From the NCBI RefSeq assembly GCF_000585995.1, contig NZ_CP007410.1, positions 862,001 through 926,000 on the forward strand: DNA of 64,000 nt, in the 5' to 3' direction. The notes under the pieces are model-generated. The model searched no databases, was not told where the DNA came from, and worked only from the letters and a program-made list of their open reading frames with translations. The stretch is from Pseudomonas brassicacearum (GTDB lineage: Bacteria; Pseudomonadota; Gammaproteobacteria; Pseudomonadales; Pseudomonadaceae). The position numbers and the translations under genes are program-made. This document shows, one piece after another, positions 52,495 through 60,863 of this stretch (within the stretch, counting starts at the first letter, position 1; every line of letters begins with the position of its first letter).

Positions 52495-52558
52495 TTGGAC
52501 TTTGATTATATGGCCAAATGGTATCCCTCGCGACAGGCGTCGGCCGATTGGTACTGGT

Positions 52559-53623
52559 CTAACAACATCCGCTTTCTATGGGGCAGCAAGCAGCTGCCTG
52601 AGCGCCTTGAAAAGGAGCCAGCCCTTTGGTCACCTTCGGGTCTCGAAGAGCAGGTGTGTTGCAATCGAAAGGCGCGGCCTGACTCAGCGGTGGCTCGTTC
52701 ACGCTGCGAAGTCCGAGGAAGGCGCCTTGGTAAGGAGCACGCATCATCAAGTCATATGTCTTTGCACATACAGCGACCCGCTCACCACGACGATACACAT
52801 GTCCATCATCATCGCGCACTTCAAGCCAAGGACCGCGATAGATAACGGCCTGTCCTAACTCCCAGCACGGGCCTTGTTTACCTTTGTATGCCTTAACGGT
52901 GCACATGCGTACTTCAGCATCGCCAATTCTGTCGATAGCGCTTGCTGCCGTTGGCGACCAATGGAAGGTGATGCCATGGAAACCGGCTTGTTCGAACGCA
53001 GCTATCACAGCCGTTTCTGACGGTAACCGAAGTGGCGCTCCGGCAGGTGCGGACCTGACGGTGTGGTGAGAGGTCAAAGGTTCATCGCCTACAAGTACTG
53101 CGCAGACCACGCAACCGGTTAGGTTCAGAGCACGAAATGCTTCCCTCAATACCTGTTTTTCATCCTCAGCATTCACGCGATTGAGGGTGAAGTCCATCAG
53201 GATTCGACTGGCCCAACCATCAGAAACAGCGGGCGAACGCTCAACGCCAAATCGCAGTTTCTCCTCCAGTGCGATGTAACCATCGATGTCACGAATTAAG
53301 GCACCCTGGAGTAGTGGCTCAATAATGTTGGCATCACGCGATAAATCAGCAAGCGCCATTAGCCGCACGCAGCGAGCGTTGTCCATCATCGCTGCGCTTT
53401 TGCGTAGTTGGCGTGGGTCGCTATCAGCGATGATCAGTTCGCCGCGCATCTTGTCTACACACATAGACAGCAATTGAGAGTACGCACCTCCCCACCAAAG
53501 GACACGAGGTGGGGAGTCAGGCTGCTCATCAGCCTCGAGAGCGCCGTTCACTATGGCGGCGGTGTGGGTCAGTTCACGTTGCCAGGGCTCCAGTCGAGAG
53601 ACCGCGGTATCAAGCATGTTCAT
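52559..53623 (-). CDS. Divergent SAM-methyltransferase-like protein related to ArsM, Cys-rich C-terminus
   Basis: The probable start is ATG 53623 (or 53617), overlapping the reductase gene by 14 bases; the frame extends to 53698 from a TTG. The ~354-residue protein has a Rossmann-like N-terminal half (RVLWWGGAYSQLLSMC, ELIIADSDPRQL, ILMDFTLNRVNAEDEKQVLR, AFRALNLTGC) in which the usual GxGxG motif I is altered to WGGAYS. The C-terminal half (VKAYKGKQGPCWELGQAVIY, RGPWLEVRDDDGHVYRRGE, AVCAKTYDLM) looks like the tail of ArsM-type arsenite methyltransferases, and it ends ACCPIESGCC, a thiophilic metal(loid)-binding tail. Arsenite methylation is inferred. Loss of SAM binding is possible because motif I is unusual. 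Confidence 0.68.
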   Translation of the reverse strand: MNMLDTAVSRLEPWQRELTHTAAIVNGALEADEQPDSPPRVLWWGGAYSQLLSMCVDKMRGELIIADSDPRQLRKSAAMMDNARCVRLMALADLSRDANIIEPLLQGALIRDIDGYIALEEKLRFGVERSPAVSDGWASRILMDFTLNRVNAEDEKQVLREAFRALNLTGCVVCAVLVGDEPLTSHHTVRSAPAGAPLRLPSETAVIAAFEQAGFHGITFHWSPTAASAIDRIGDAEVRMCTVKAYKGKQGPCWELGQAVIYRGPWLEVRDDDGHVYRRGERVAVCAKTYDLMMRAPYQGAFLGLRSVNEPPLSQAAPFDCNTPALRDPKVTKGLAPFQGAQAAACCPIESGCC

Positions 53624-54818
53624 TGGCAGAAACGTCCCAGGCATCGAGGTGGTCACGGTATTCAGTGTGAGCAGGCAGATCCGCGCCGAAGCGCTCAAGG
53701 TACCGTTGGATGGGCTGAGAGGAACGTATAAATCGGTCTTGGCAGATCTGCAGTGTGTTCAATGTCGTTTCAGTGAAGTTCAGGCCACGTTGGCTCAAAA
53801 CCTTGAGCCACTGCCGGTCGAATTGCCAAGGGTAGGCACCGATTTCGAGGTTGGTCTGAGCGAACGTCAGGTAGCCTCGCTGGCGAATGTTGATGGCCTT
53901 TAGATCAACCGCTTGGAGGCTATCGTAGAAAATCACGGTCTTGGGGCGCGTGACTTTGCAGAACAGCCGCCATAGGTCTTTCATCGACGGACTGGTCTGA
54001 TCGTCAACGACCAGGTTGACGTATTCACCTTCGGGCACCCAGCGAAACACGCTGGCGATGCTGGCTTGGAAAGCGTCCTGGTGCAGGAGGTTGAGCGCTT
54101 GGTCCGTAGCGACCGTATGCAGTTCGGCGTGATGGCGATCGGAGAGTAGCCTTTCGATACCCATCCATTGCTGATAGAGGCCATAGCGCTTACCGCTGTA
54201 GCGACCATCAGCAGAGCTACCAATCACGATGGATGGTCTGACGACAAGGAATGGAATGCCACATTCAGCAACTACGCGCTCAGCTGCCCGCTTGGTCAGC
54301 GTGTAGTTGGTAGGATCGCTCGGCGGCTCGTTCAGCGCCGTTTCTGGCACTACACCTCCAGAGTAGCCAGCGGAGTAGGCCGTGGAAACGAAGATAAAAA
54401 AGCTCACGCCTGCTTGTTTGGCTGCGACAGTAAGCCTTGCAGTGAAATCGACGTTCAGAGCTTGCAGCGCCTCATTATCGAAGTAATCGAGGCAACCTGC
54501 GCAGTGGACGACCGTGTCCACATTTCCTGAGCGAAGCATACTTTCCAGCAGCTCTACCGATGCGGTTTCAGCACCCTGCCAGTGAACAGTGGTCACCTTT
54601 TTCTCGAATTCGTCAGCACTTCTTCCCAATGCCAGCAGTTCACGCTGCACTTCTTCTGGAATGCCAACGTTATGGTCACCTCGCCTGGTCGGGATGACCA
54701 AGTGATCTGCCCAGTCATCACTAAGCGCTTGAGCAGCCATGAGTGCGCCGAGGAATCCCGTCCCTCCTGTCAGGAAGACGCGTTTTCCGTGGCGTGGGGT
54801 CTGGAGAGGCGTTTTCAT
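53610..54818 (-). CDS. Acyl-thioester reductase-like extended SDR (NAD_binding_4/fatty acyl reductase type)
   Basis: The 402-residue protein has the N-terminal nucleotide motif FLTGGTGFLGALMAAQAL, then VHCAGCLDYFDNEALQALNVDF, FVSTAYSAGYSG and the catalytic YTLTKRAAE (Tyr-x-x-x-Lys). The C-terminal region (VNLVVDDQTSPSMKDLWRLF) resembles thioester-reductase/fatty-acyl-reductase proteins, which reduce acyl-CoA or acyl-ACP to an aldehyde. It overlaps the small thioredoxin-fold gene by ATGA. With the acyl ligase and the deformylating oxygenase in the same cluster, it is the best candidate to make a fatty aldehyde. Confidence 0.75.
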   Translation of the reverse strand: MKTPLQTPRHGKRVFLTGGTGFLGALMAAQALSDDWADHLVIPTRRGDHNVGIPEEVQRELLALGRSADEFEKKVTTVHWQGAETASVELLESMLRSGNVDTVVHCAGCLDYFDNEALQALNVDFTARLTVAAKQAGVSFFIFVSTAYSAGYSGGVVPETALNEPPSDPTNYTLTKRAAERVVAECGIPFLVVRPSIVIGSSADGRYSGKRYGLYQQWMGIERLLSDRHHAELHTVATDQALNLLHQDAFQASIASVFRWVPEGEYVNLVVDDQTSPSMKDLWRLFCKVTRPKTVIFYDSLQAVDLKAINIRQRGYLTFAQTNLEIGAYPWQFDRQWLKVLSQRGLNFTETTLNTLQICQDRFIRSSQPIQRYLERFGADLPAHTEYRDHLDAWDVSANEHA

Positions 54819-55249
54819 CGGACCTCGCCACTCGTGGGATTAAGGTTGGTTTCAGAAGCTGCAGCCAGTGCGTTATGAATCATCGCTTGGTCTGGCACTC
54901 CACCGTAGGAGATCAGCGTCTGGTCAACAATGACGATCGGGAATGCACTCAGACCATGAGTCATGAACAACTCCGTGACTTGCTGGGCTACCGCGCCTTC
55001 TTTTGCGTTCAGCTCTGCGGATAGCTTCGGAAGGATCGATTGCGCAGTAGTCACGGTAATCGTGAGTACCGGCCAGTCCAGCTTGGCCTGCGTCAAGGCG
55101 TCACGTGCTGCCGCTTCGATCTGTTCGTCAACCTGCGTAGTGCCGGGCATACAGCAACTTGCAGAGAGCACCACGATAGCTTCGGGCCCCAATGCGCGTT
55201 TGACTTGGGTGATATCTGCGTCCGAAGTCTTTTTGAAAAAATTGAGCAT
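54815..55249 (-). CDS. Small thioredoxin-fold protein with CC motif (ArsD-like)
   Basis: The 144-residue protein has IVVLSASCCMPGTTQVDEQ, a paired-cysteine motif after the first strand, and SAFPIVIVDQTLISYGG, a thioredoxin-fold end strand. This layout recalls ArsD, a metallochaperone for arsenite, but the other ArsD cysteine pairs are absent. GAGGG precedes the ATG. It lies between the permease and the reductase in one operon. A metal(loid) chaperone or redox partner role is inferred. Confidence 0.65.
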   Translation of the reverse strand: MLNFFKKTSDADITQVKRALGPEAIVVLSASCCMPGTTQVDEQIEAAARDALTQAKLDWPVLTITVTTAQSILPKLSAELNAKEGAVAQQVTELFMTHGLSAFPIVIVDQTLISYGGVPDQAMIHNALAAASETNLNPTSGEVR

Positions 55250-55273
55250 GTCTTGCCCTCTTTATTTAGATGG

Positions 55274-56203
55274 TTACAGCACGAGTGCGACAGCCAGGCC
55301 AAGGACCAGAGCGCAAACAATGACTGTTAGCGTGTGGGCTATCACCAGGGGGAGTTTGAAAAGCCTGAACAGCAGCATGATCTCGGGAGGACTTGTGCCG
55401 ATTGCCGCCACCAGAAAGGTCACAAGCGGTCCGACTGGAAACCCTTTCTCGATCAGGGCAAATCCGATTGGCAGTGCTGCTATGGGCGAGATGTACAGCG
55501 GTACGCCGACTAAGGCGCATGCCAGATACAGCCAGCCGGCCGGTAGTCGATCGACAAGGCTCATCAGTGTGTCTTTCGGTACGGCGCCGTAGATCAAGCC
55601 TCCGATAAACAAGCCGATCAGCAGATACGGCGCGACCGTCCGCAACTCCTGCTTGGCCGCAAGCCAAGCGAATCGACTCGCAGGTTGCCAACCGGGCCAA
55701 GTTCGAATCCCCTGGCCCAGGAAGGCGGCACTGCTCTTGGGGGCAGGTGCTATCGTCACGTGTCTTGCCAGTCCGAGCCTTCCTGCTGCCACACCAGCAG
55801 CGGAAGTCAGTGCCAGGCCGCCGATGATGAAAACAGCGCCAGGGACAAACCCCACAGTGAGGAACAGCAGAATAAACACACCCTCGTTCACTACTGGCGA
55901 GGCCACCAGGAAAGCGAAACTGGGCACGAAGCCAACGCCTGCCCTGAGCATGCCGCTCAGCACGGGAATCGTGGAGCAGGAGCAAAAGGGCGTGATGACG
56001 CCCCCAACACTGGCGGCAAATGCCGACCGCCAGCCCGAGGACCCAAGCAGCGAGCCTTGTGTCGCTTGAAAGGGCATGCGTTGTTGCAGCATTACCACAA
56101 ACCAGGTGACCAGCAGGAAAAGCCCAATGAGCAGGGCACCGTCCATGAGCAGAAACTCGAAGAAGGCTTGAATCCCCTGCGTTAAGGTTGTGTTATCGGA
56201 CAT
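55274..56203 (-). CDS. arsP: ArsP-type permease (organoarsenical efflux family)
   Basis: From ATG 56203 (GGAG upstream), 309 residues with about eight membrane spans. The family motif TPFCSCSTIPVLSGMLRAG, then SFAFLVASPVVNEGVFILL, is the double-repeat core of the ArsP/DUF318 permeases; a second repeat shows VGVPLYISPIAALPIGFAL and LVAAIGTSPPEIMLLF. ArsP proteins export methylarsenite and aromatic arsenicals, while other members of the superfamily handle other substrates. The assignment to arsenic is supported by the adjacent CC-motif and ArsM-like proteins. Confidence 0.82.
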   Translation of the reverse strand: MSDNTTLTQGIQAFFEFLLMDGALLIGLFLLVTWFVVMLQQRMPFQATQGSLLGSSGWRSAFAASVGGVITPFCSCSTIPVLSGMLRAGVGFVPSFAFLVASPVVNEGVFILLFLTVGFVPGAVFIIGGLALTSAAGVAAGRLGLARHVTIAPAPKSSAAFLGQGIRTWPGWQPASRFAWLAAKQELRTVAPYLLIGLFIGGLIYGAVPKDTLMSLVDRLPAGWLYLACALVGVPLYISPIAALPIGFALIEKGFPVGPLVTFLVAAIGTSPPEIMLLFRLFKLPLVIAHTLTVIVCALVLGLAVALVL

Positions 56204-56243
56204 ATGAGCTCCGCCGGTACTGATGACGGGCTGATGCAACGCG

Positions 56244-57092
56244 TCAGGCGTTGGCCAGCCCAGCGTTCATTGACGGGGTGCCGCCATAGGTTTGCATCGA
56301 CTCGATCAGTGCCGCTGTGACAAGCGGATCGAAGTTCGCTTTATCGAGGGTTTCTACGTAGGTGTCCAAAGCTTCGATGCGAATTTCGTCGATGTCGGTC
56401 TTCAGGTCACCCAGTGAAAGAGCACCGCAGTCAATGTTCAGTCGGTCGCAGAGGAAGTGGCAGCTGGTGCTCACCATGCTGAACAGCTCAGGCATTACAC
56501 GATGGTGGGCCCATTTAAGGCTTTCATGAACACCTTCCGGGTCTTTGGCGATCAGGCCACGGATACGTGCCAGGCCGATTCCCAGATGTTCCAGTTCGTC
56601 TTCCAGAATCTTTCCGGCCAGTGCTGAAGTGTCCGGATCGCCCTGGCGCTGCAGGGTTCGGTACAGCACGATGGCCATGGTTTCGGTCATCAGGTCTTGA
56701 ATGATCAGGCACGCAGCCAGATCCTTGTTTTGAACAGCCGCGCTGAAGTGCCGGCGGATGTTGAACCACTGCGGCTCCACGATCTCACGCATCACGATGT
56801 AGTCGTGGCGTTTGCCCAGGCTGGCCAGCATCAGAATGTGTTTTGATTCTTCGTAGGCTTGTTTGACGGTTTCGATCTTGCTTTCGGTATCTGGCATCAA
56901 CGGCACCATTTCCGAATAGTTCTCTACCGCCATCACCTCTCCAGCGATTGCGTTTGAAGCGATGTACGCGATCAGGTTGAAATAACCGTCGCTTTTATTG
57001 TGCTCAGTGCTCAGTTCTTCTCGGCGGTTTACAGCACGTAAGTCAACGGGTACGCGGTGATTTGGCTGGGTGCTGGCAGAAACTTCGTTCAT
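56244..57092 (-). CDS. Aldehyde-deformylating oxygenase (ADO) homologue, ferritin-like di-iron protein
   Basis: The 282-residue protein has the six iron ligands of ADO in order: Glu52 (AGEVMAVENY), Glu82 and His85 (YEESKHI), Glu137 (MTETMAIVLY), Glu166 and His169 (EDELEHL). Flanking sequence also aligns: RRHFSAAVQNKDLAACLIIQ against the same region of cyanobacterial ADO. ADO turns Cn fatty aldehydes into Cn-1 alkanes plus formate using O2. GGGAGGA precedes ATG 57092. It is the first gene of the leftward operon. Such a gene is rare outside cyanobacteria. It might instead oxidise an arsenical or another aldehyde. Confidence 0.83.
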   Translation of the reverse strand: MNEVSASTQPNHRVPVDLRAVNRREELSTEHNKSDGYFNLIAYIASNAIAGEVMAVENYSEMVPLMPDTESKIETVKQAYEESKHILMLASLGKRHDYIVMREIVEPQWFNIRRHFSAAVQNKDLAACLIIQDLMTETMAIVLYRTLQRQGDPDTSALAGKILEDELEHLGIGLARIRGLIAKDPEGVHESLKWAHHRVMPELFSMVSTSCHFLCDRLNIDCGALSLGDLKTDIDEIRIEALDTYVETLDKANFDPLVTAALIESMQTYGGTPSMNAGLANA

Positions 57093-57268
57093 TTTTATAT
57101 CCTCCCATTAGGCTCAAGGACATTCCCTTGCCGCGCAATTGTCGGGAGGCTGCTGGCGTACAGCCATAGTACATAGCTTCTATTCAACGTTCGGTCCGTT
57201 CCGTCTTACGATTAGTCAGATATTGACGCATCGGTCACTCGGTGTGTCCCATGGAAATCGGGGAAGAA
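57093..57268. promoter_or_regulatory. Divergent control region of the unusual cluster
   Basis: These 176 bases separate the two operons and should hold both promoters. I see no convincing Pho box, nor an ArsR-type repeat. The inverted pair GGAGGCTGCTGGCGTACAGC-like GCTG/CAGC near 57150-57165 is short. Regulation is probably by the LuxR-type protein. Confidence 0.5.
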
Positions 57269-58129
57269 ATGAATACAAGAACCTGGACGGCCCGGCACGT
57301 TGGCGTGCCTGTGCTGTGGATGCTGGGTGCGTTGCTTTGCCTGTCAGGCTGCAATCGTGAGACGGATCAAAAGACTGAAGCGAAGGCCGTGCGTGTCAGC
57401 GTCGTGGGGGCCAGTACCATCGCACCGCTGATAAGTGAACTGGCTAAAGCTTATGAGCGAGAGCATCCGGGCATTAGAATCGAGGTCCAGGCAGGCGGCA
57501 GTGCTCGGGGGATTATGGATGTGCGCAGCGGTACGGCTGTGCTTGGCATGGTCTCTCGTGAGCTCAAGCCTGAAGAGCGGGATCTGGAGCATGCGCTGAT
57601 TGCCAAAGATGGCATCGGCATGATCGTTCATAAAAGCAACCCGATCACTGGTCTGACAAAAGAGCAGGTTGTCGGAATCTACACAGGCCGGATCACCCAT
57701 TGGAAAGACGTTGGGGGAGATGATTCGCCTATCACCGTCGTGAGCAAGGCGGAGGGGCGATCGACCCTGGAAATTTTCAGTGGGTTCTTTGGTATCCCCT
57801 ACAAAGATATCCGCGCCCACGTGATTATTGGAGACAACCAGCAGGGTATTCAGACTGTTGCGGGCTCTCCCGCTGCAATCGGCTACGTGTCCATTGGTTC
57901 GGCTGAGTATGAAGCCGATCAGGGGGCCGCAATTCGGCTAATTCCGTTGGGCAATCAGATTCCATCGACAGCGGCGGTAGCATCGGGCGAGTACGCGATC
58001 AGCCGAGATCTGAATCTGGTGTACAAAGCACCTCTCACAGAGCCGGTCCAGGACTTCCTGGCGTTTGCCCGCTCCAATGAAGCAGCAGCCTTTGTGACTC
58101 GCATGTACTTCATTCCGGTGACGAAATGA
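57269..58129 (+). CDS. pstS: PstS-like phosphate/oxyanion-binding lipoprotein
   Basis: From ATG 57269 (GGGGAAG upstream), 286 residues. Lipoprotein signal VLWMLGALLCLSGC, then the PstS core: VVGASTIAPLISELAKAYE, QAGGSARGIMDVRSGTAVLG and VSKAEGRSTLEIFSGFFG. The Ser/Gly-rich loops bind phosphate in the family, and arsenate can be accepted by some members. It belongs to a compact pst operon but no phoU follows, and the position beside arsenic-type genes suggests a role in supplying or scavenging arsenate/phosphate. Confidence 0.82.
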   Translation: MNTRTWTARHVGVPVLWMLGALLCLSGCNRETDQKTEAKAVRVSVVGASTIAPLISELAKAYEREHPGIRIEVQAGGSARGIMDVRSGTAVLGMVSRELKPEERDLEHALIAKDGIGMIVHKSNPITGLTKEQVVGIYTGRITHWKDVGGDDSPITVVSKAEGRSTLEIFSGFFGIPYKDIRAHVIIGDNQQGIQTVAGSPAAIGYVSIGSAEYEADQGAAIRLIPLGNQIPSTAAVASGEYAISRDLNLVYKAPLTEPVQDFLAFARSNEAAAFVTRMYFIPVTK

Positions 58130-58159
58130 CGGCCAGGCGCTGCTGATCAGGCACTCTCC

Positions 58160-59056
58160 ATGACTTTATTGACAGATGAGGTGGTCGCGAAGGCCCATCC
58201 TGCGAAGCTGCGTGGATGGGCGTTCTGGTCGGCCATGTCCATGCTCGCTCTGCTAGGCGCGGCAATCGTGTTTTTGATTGTCGCTTTCTTGTTGAGTGAA
58301 GGCTTCCCCCTGATCGCGCAGGGGGGGCCTATAAGATTCTTTACAGACGAGGGGTGGTGGCCGCGGGACGCGAGCTACAACATGGCCCCAATGGTATTGG
58401 CGAGCCTTTACCTGACCATGGGTGCGCTTGTCGTTGCAACACCACTGAGCCTGGCCATTTCGCTGGTCACGACATTCAAAGCGCCCCCGCGGCTTGCTCG
58501 CGTGCTGCGCAATCTTGTGGAGCTCAGTGCTGCAGTGCCTACCGTGGTCTACGGTCTTTGGGGCGTCAGTTCGATCGTTCCGATCGTGAACATCTGGAGC
58601 CCGCCAGGTGCGAGTCTATTGGCCGGTGTCCTCATTGTTGCACTGATGATCATCCCAACGATCACGGTGTTGACCCAGTCGGCCCTTCAGACAGTTCCGA
58701 CAGCTTATATACAGGGATCAACCGCGCTGGGCGTTTCAACCAGCCAGACATTGCTTCGTATCGTTATCCCTGCTGCCAGGCAGGGCATTGTTTGCGCAAT
58801 GGTGCTCGGTGCTGCCCGAGCAATCGGCGAGACAATGGTGGTGTTGATGGTCTGTGGCAACATTGTGCAGGTACCGACTTCGCTGTTTGATCCAGTACGA
58901 GCGTTGACGGCGAACATTGCCTTGGAAATGCCCTACGCGATGGGGGATCACCGCGCTTCCCTGTTCGTAGCCGGGCTGCTGATGTTGCTCTTGGTCAGCG
59001 CGTTGGTTGCAGTGGGCGAGTGGATCGGTATGCGTCAGAGGAAGATGACTTCATGA
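58160..59056 (+). CDS. pstC: PstC-like phosphate ABC permease
   Basis: 298 residues, six membrane spans; the permease signature is AYIQGSTALGVSTSQTLLR and IVIPAARQGIVCAMVLG, followed by ARAIGETM, the PstC family motif. Its stop overlaps the pstA start as ATGA. It forms the membrane channel with PstA. Confidence 0.88.
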   Translation: MTLLTDEVVAKAHPAKLRGWAFWSAMSMLALLGAAIVFLIVAFLLSEGFPLIAQGGPIRFFTDEGWWPRDASYNMAPMVLASLYLTMGALVVATPLSLAISLVTTFKAPPRLARVLRNLVELSAAVPTVVYGLWGVSSIVPIVNIWSPPGASLLAGVLIVALMIIPTITVLTQSALQTVPTAYIQGSTALGVSTSQTLLRIVIPAARQGIVCAMVLGAARAIGETMVVLMVCGNIVQVPTSLFDPVRALTANIALEMPYAMGDHRASLFVAGLLMLLLVSALVAVGEWIGMRQRKMTS

Positions 59057-59928
59057 GGCGCTTTCAGGTGTTCGGTTTCGACTTCCGGGATTTCGTCTGG
59101 ACGTTCGTGATGTATGGTCTGACGTTGACGGCAGTTGCGATGCTCCTGTGGCCGCTGCTAACGGTGTTCGGTAACGGACTTCAGGTGCTGAGCTGGGACT
59201 TTCTGTTGGCAAGCCCGGAAGATGCAGGCCGCAGCGGGGGGATCGCCCCCATTCTCGTGTCCACCCTGGGAATTGTGTTGGTCAGCTTAACGGCCGCCTT
59301 GCCCTTGGCGTTTGGCGTCGCGGTCATGTTGACTGAGGGTTTTAATCCCGCAGGTTGGCCGGCTACGATACTGCGTTGCAGTCTCGACATACTGGCGGGC
59401 ATTCCTTCGGTCGTGTTTGGATTATTTGGGCTCAGCCTGTTCTGTCGGCAATTGGAATTGGGATATTCAATTCTGGCCGGCGGGCTGACCTTGGCCTGCA
59501 TGATCCTGCCCACTTTGGCGCGCTCACTGGCATTCTCCTTGGAGTCCGCGGGTATTGCCCATCGCGCTGGCGGCGCAGCGCTCGGCCTCTCGAAACAGTC
59601 AGTTTTATGGCATGTGATGGTACCGGTAGCGCTGCCTGGCATATGCGCGGGTGTGGTGCTCGCGTTGACAAGAGCCCTGGCGGAAACGGCTGTACTGCTC
59701 TTCACCAGCGGTTATTCCGACAGGATGCCCGAATCGGTTCTCGATTCCGGGCGCAGCGTCTCTGTTCATATTTATGACTTATCGACCAATGTGCCAGGCG
59801 GTACCCCTAACGCTTATGGCTCGGCCCTTGCGCTGCTGCTGCTTCTGGCCTTGCTCAGCTTCATTGTGCACGCCTTGACTCGTTGGATGCAGCGACGCAT
59901 GACTGGCAACACGACACGGAGTCTCTGA
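59053..59928 (+). CDS. pstA: PstA-like phosphate ABC permease
   Basis: From ATG 59053, 291 residues with six spans; permease motifs GGAALGLSKQSVLWHVMVPV, then ALPGICAGVVLALTRALAET, correspond to PstA. It starts inside the pstC stop and ends next to the pstB start, so the operon is tightly coupled. Confidence 0.87.
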   Translation: MRRFQVFGFDFRDFVWTFVMYGLTLTAVAMLLWPLLTVFGNGLQVLSWDFLLASPEDAGRSGGIAPILVSTLGIVLVSLTAALPLAFGVAVMLTEGFNPAGWPATILRCSLDILAGIPSVVFGLFGLSLFCRQLELGYSILAGGLTLACMILPTLARSLAFSLESAGIAHRAGGAALGLSKQSVLWHVMVPVALPGICAGVVLALTRALAETAVLLFTSGYSDRMPESVLDSGRSVSVHIYDLSTNVPGGTPNAYGSALALLLLLALLSFIVHALTRWMQRRMTGNTTRSL

Positions 59929-60783
59929 ATGATGAACAACGACAATAGAGCTATATCGCTTGAACCGTTTATACGAGCGGTATCAAGCGTGCACGGGGCG
60001 GTTACTCACTTGAGTACTGGTGCGTCAGGGCATATCGATATCCAGGATCTCTCCGTGAGTTATGGCAAGCGCACAGTCGTTGAGGGCGTGACGTTGCGCG
60101 TTCCACGCAATTCAGTCACCGCACTCATCGGTCCATCAGGGTGCGGGAAGTCGAGTTTGTTGTACTGCATCAACCGCCTGAACGATCTTGTGCCAGGCTG
60201 CTCGGTAGAAGGCTCGATCAACTTCAGCTGGATGGACAATAAGCATCTGGCAAAAAACTCGACCCAGTTGCGGCGCCAGGTTGGGATGCTGTTTCAACGT
60301 CCCAATCCATTTCCATTTTCGATTCGCAAGAACCTTGAATTCGCACTCAGGCAGCACGGCATTCAAGCGCAGGCCGATATCAATAGCCGCATTGAGTCGT
60401 CATTACGGGAAGTGGGGTTGTGGGACGAGGTGCATGATCGACTCGACAGTTCAGCGATGGCGTTGTCGGGTGGTCAGCAACAACGACTGTGTCTCGCCAG
60501 GGCGCTGGTGTTGGATCCTGATGTTTTGCTGATGGATGAACCATGCAGCGCCTTGGACCCGATCTCGACTCAAAAAATTGAAACGCTGATTCTTGGCCTG
60601 GCTCAACGACGAACGATCATTCTCGTGACCCATAGCTTGAGTCAGGCTCGCCGTGTAGCAGACCAGGTGGCTGTATTCTGGAAGCTTGGGGAGGTGGGCA
60701 AGTTGATTGAATGTGGCAAGGCCAGGGATGTGTTTGAGCGGCCACGCCATGAGCTGACTCAGACCTATTTGCAGTTCGCTTGA
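59929..60783 (+). CDS. pstB: PstB-like phosphate ABC ATPase
   Basis: 284 residues with Walker A GPSGCGKSSLLYCINR, Q-loop FQRPNPFPFSI typical of PstB, signature LSGGQQQRLCLARAL, Walker B LLMDEPCSALDP. The PstB motif RLNDLVPGC is present. An N-terminal extension of ~35 residues is unusual. No phoU follows. Confidence 0.9.
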   Translation: MMNNDNRAISLEPFIRAVSSVHGAVTHLSTGASGHIDIQDLSVSYGKRTVVEGVTLRVPRNSVTALIGPSGCGKSSLLYCINRLNDLVPGCSVEGSINFSWMDNKHLAKNSTQLRRQVGMLFQRPNPFPFSIRKNLEFALRQHGIQAQADINSRIESSLREVGLWDEVHDRLDSSAMALSGGQQQRLCLARALVLDPDVLLMDEPCSALDPISTQKIETLILGLAQRRTIILVTHSLSQARRVADQVAVFWKLGEVGKLIECGKARDVFERPRHELTQTYLQFA

Positions 60784-60863
60784 ATTGAGCAACAGGCGCG
60801 TTGCAGTGCCATGGTACATCGGTTCCATTGTGGGGGGAGGGCGGCGATTTCTACTATGGACGC

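Noticed and set aside
57093..57268. Pho box or ArsR operator in the divergent region
   Set aside because: I could not find tandem CTGTCAT-like repeats or an ArsR-type dyad good enough to claim.
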